Source: Bog-532 sp036495425
Lineage (GTDB): Bacteria; Actinomycetota; Actinomycetes; Streptosporangiales; Streptosporangiaceae
Length of the DNA: 24,284 bases
Assembly (NCBI GenBank): GCA_036495425.1
Contig: DASXMW010000289.1
Span: 1-24,284, forward strand
Direction: 5' to 3'
Every line of letters begins with the position of its first letter. The stretch's first letter is position 1. A program made the position numbers and the translations under genes. The notes under the pieces were generated by a model. It was given only the letters and a program-made list of their open reading frames with translations, did not search any database and was not told where the DNA came from. Shown piece by piece: positions 22,758 to 24,284 of the stretch.

Positions 22758-24029
22758 CTAGGACCAGGTCGCGAGCGCGGCGCGGGCGAAGGCCACCCCC
22801 TGCGGGGCCGGCCACACCATCTGACCGGGCCGGCCGTCCGCCAGCACGCCCAGCCGGCGCAGCACCCCGTGCGTGCCGCTGGTCGCCTGGGCCGCCTCGT
22901 GCCCGGTCAGCGGGCCGCCGTCGCCGCGGACCCAGCCGATCGCGGTCAGCATGCGGGCGATGGTCAGGTCCAGCGTCTCGGTGAACCGGGCGGCCACGCA
23001 GGCCAGCAGGATCAGCCCCGGCTGGACCTCGCTGACCACGGCCGAACGCAGCGGTATCCGGGCCGCCAGATGCCACCACAGCCCGGCCGGATCGTCGTGC
23101 AGTTCGTCCCCGGCGGTGGTGCGCAGCAGCCGGCCCCGTTGCTTGCGTACCAGCCCGGCGGCCTGGGCTGACTCGCGCAGCTGGACGACCGCGGGCGCCT
23201 GGTTTTCCCGCCTCACCGGGGGCACGGACCGACCCGCCCCCAGCCCCAGCGCGTCGATCAGGGCCACCACCTCGCCCGGGGGCAGGTGCCCGGCGTCGGT
23301 CAGCCGGATCCCTTCGTGCCCCACCCGCTGCAGGAGCCAGGTGTAAGCCTGCACCATCCGCGCCGCCGTCTCCGGGGCGATCTTGATCGGGCGCTGCAGC
23401 CCGGCCTCGGTGACCAGCCGCTCCATCTGCCGCCGCGCGCTGGGGGTCCGCACCGCCAGCACCAGGTCCGCCACCGGCCGCGGCACATCGTCCAGGTCGA
23501 GCCACGGCCGCCGCGCCACCGTCAGCGCCCCCGCCGTCTCCGCCCCCAGCCCTCCGGCCGCGTCCGCCGCCACCCCACGGTCTCTGGGTGCCTCAACCTC
23601 CTGAGCCCCGTCCACCGGAGCCCTGCCACCCGGCTTTTCAGCCTCAGCGACCCCACCGGCCCGGGTGACCCCACCAGTACCGCTAAACCCTCCAGAACCG
23701 CCAGCCACACCAGGCCCACTACCCCCACCGTTAAGAGCGGTCTCAGGGGCTCCTTGGGTCCCGGGAGGGGCGGAGTCAGGGATGCCGAGCAACTGCCGCA
23801 GGCCGGTCTGGATCTCGCGGGTGTGCATCCCGGCGATCGCGGCTTCGAACTTGGCCAGGATCTCCCGCTGCTCGACCCGGGGCCGTCCTGGGTGGCTGGC
23901 CCACCCGCCCGGCGGCCCTTCGGCCGGTCGCGACGACCCGGCCCGCCCGTCGTGACCAGGTGCGATGCCGGTATCGGCCGGAGCTCCCAGCTCCTCGGGG
24001 CTGCGGTGCGAAGCGTCGCCTCGGGGCAT
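22758..24029 (-). CDS. actinobacterial hypothetical protein with low-complexity Gly-rich linker
   Basis: A 423-residue protein of unknown function. The N-terminal 50 residues are Gly/Pro/Arg-rich; residues about 51-85 (VEQREILAKFEAAIAGMHTR, then EIQTGLRQLLGIP) look helical. Residues about 90-160 are a Gly-rich linker with unusual codon use. The C-terminal 240 residues are well structured: GLQRPIKIAPETAARMVQAY, TWLLQRVGHEGIRLTDAGHL, LRESAQAAGLVRKQRGRLLR and GLWWHLAARIPL. From memory, this C-terminal module resembles the extra domain found after pRiA4b ORF-3-like proteins in actinobacteria, but the ORF-3 domain itself is absent. No membrane segment is seen. ATG 24029 has no Shine-Dalgarno; a TANNNT hexamer lies 7 nt upstream. 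Confidence 0.75.
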   Translation of the reverse strand: MPRGDASHRSPEELGAPADTGIAPGHDGRAGSSRPAEGPPGGWASHPGRPRVEQREILAKFEAAIAGMHTREIQTGLRQLLGIPDSAPPGTQGAPETALNGGGSGPGVAGGSGGFSGTGGVTRAGGVAEAEKPGGRAPVDGAQEVEAPRDRGVAADAAGGLGAETAGALTVARRPWLDLDDVPRPVADLVLAVRTPSARRQMERLVTEAGLQRPIKIAPETAARMVQAYTWLLQRVGHEGIRLTDAGHLPPGEVVALIDALGLGAGRSVPPVRRENQAPAVVQLRESAQAAGLVRKQRGRLLRTTAGDELHDDPAGLWWHLAARIPLRSAVVSEVQPGLILLACVAARFTETLDLTIARMLTAIGWVRGDGGPLTGHEAAQATSGTHGVLRRLGVLADGRPGQMVWPAPQGVAFARAALATWS

Positions 24030-24036
24030 GAAGCTA

Positions 24037-24042
24037 ACGCTA
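24037..24042 (-). promoter_or_regulatory. putative -10 hexamer of a leaderless start
   Basis: On the minus strand TAGCGT (TANNNT) ends 7 nt before ATG 24029, which lacks a Shine-Dalgarno sequence. This is consistent with leaderless initiation. Confidence 0.3.
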
Positions 24043-24110
24043 CCGGCCGTTCTCCATTACTTGCACCCCGTATGCGCGGAAAAATGTTATTGCGCGACGG
24101 AATTGCGTGA

Positions 24111-24284
24111 GACCGCTTTCCCGCCCGCGACCTCAGTCGTGACACCCTAGCGATCAGCGCCGAACTCCGCGCGGCCGGAAACCAGGAACGAGCCGTCCAG
24201 GAGAAGGCCTACCTCAAGAGCGACCTGGACTTTTTCGGCGTCGGCGTCCCCGCCACCCGGACCGTGGTCCGGGCCTGGTGCGGG
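24111..24284 (+). CDS. DNA alkylation repeat (AlkD-like) protein, 5' part; start codon missing or frame broken
   Basis: The frame opens after TGA 24108-24110 and runs off the window. The product from about 24147 reads LAISAELRAAGNQERAVQEK followed by AYLKSDLDFFGVGVPATRTV and VRAWCG. This is the N-terminal signature of DNA alkylation repeat proteins (PF08713, AlkD-like), HEAT-repeat glycosylases that remove N3/N7-alkylated purines. No ATG, GTG or TTG occurs in this frame before the conserved block. The natural-looking GTG at 24139 is in another frame and meets TAG after two codons. One missing base near 24142-24147 would restore a proper start. It is either a disrupted gene or one with a rare start codon. 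A possible promoter (TTGCAC 24061-24066, 18 bp, TGTTAT 24085-24090) lies upstream. Confidence 0.6.

Noticed and set aside
1..24284. CRISPR arrays, insertion sequences, tRNA/rRNA genes, phage genes
   Set aside because: No regularly spaced repeats, transposase motifs, cloverleaf-like sequences or phage structural proteins were seen on either strand.

Overview
The DNA is very GC-rich, with G or C at most third codon positions, frequent GTG starts and several apparently leaderless genes. Together with the families present (actinobacterial-type CUT1 sugar transporter without its own ATPase, ROK regulator, GT20 trehalose-phosphate synthase, CAP-domain protein), this points to a chromosomal segment of a soil-type actinobacterium (Actinomycetota). 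I saw no rRNA, tRNA, insertion sequence, prophage or CRISPR array.

Layout. Positions 1-1751 (minus) hold two tandem phospholipase C/phosphoesterase-type genes, the second cut by the window edge. A divergent metallo-beta-lactamase-fold gene follows, then a tiny collapsed remnant of a membrane-protein gene (2919-3019), and a large Vps62-like protein with a coiled coil and four membrane helices (3101-4978). This converges on a DUF2252 gene with a possible coupled small ORF (4982-6570). Next come a DUF1269 membrane protein, a class I photolyase, and a trehalose block (HAD phosphatase then otsA, minus). Positions 11174-13217 (plus) carry a Gfo/Idh/MocA oxidoreductase, a cold-shock protein and an isoprenylcysteine methyltransferase-like membrane protein. 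A bidirectional terminator separates these from a secreted or anchored CAP-domain protein (13326-14210).

The most coherent system is 14502-22688, a glycoside uptake and hydrolysis locus. One minus-strand operon encodes a lipoprotein sugar-binding protein, two CUT1 permeases and a GH1 beta-glucosidase, followed by a ROK regulator. Divergently, across a 473-bp control region with tandem 12-bp repeats, lies a GH2 beta-glucuronidase. Its catalytic glutamates and carboxylate-sensing Asn-x-Lys pair fall at the positions known from E. coli UidA. The simplest reading is import of a glucose- and/or glucuronate-bearing glycoside followed by cytoplasmic cleavage; that substrate is an inference.

The right end holds an actinobacterial hypothetical protein (22758-24029, minus) and the 5' part of a DNA-alkylation-repeat (AlkD-like) gene whose reading frame lacks a usual start codon in the visible sequence.
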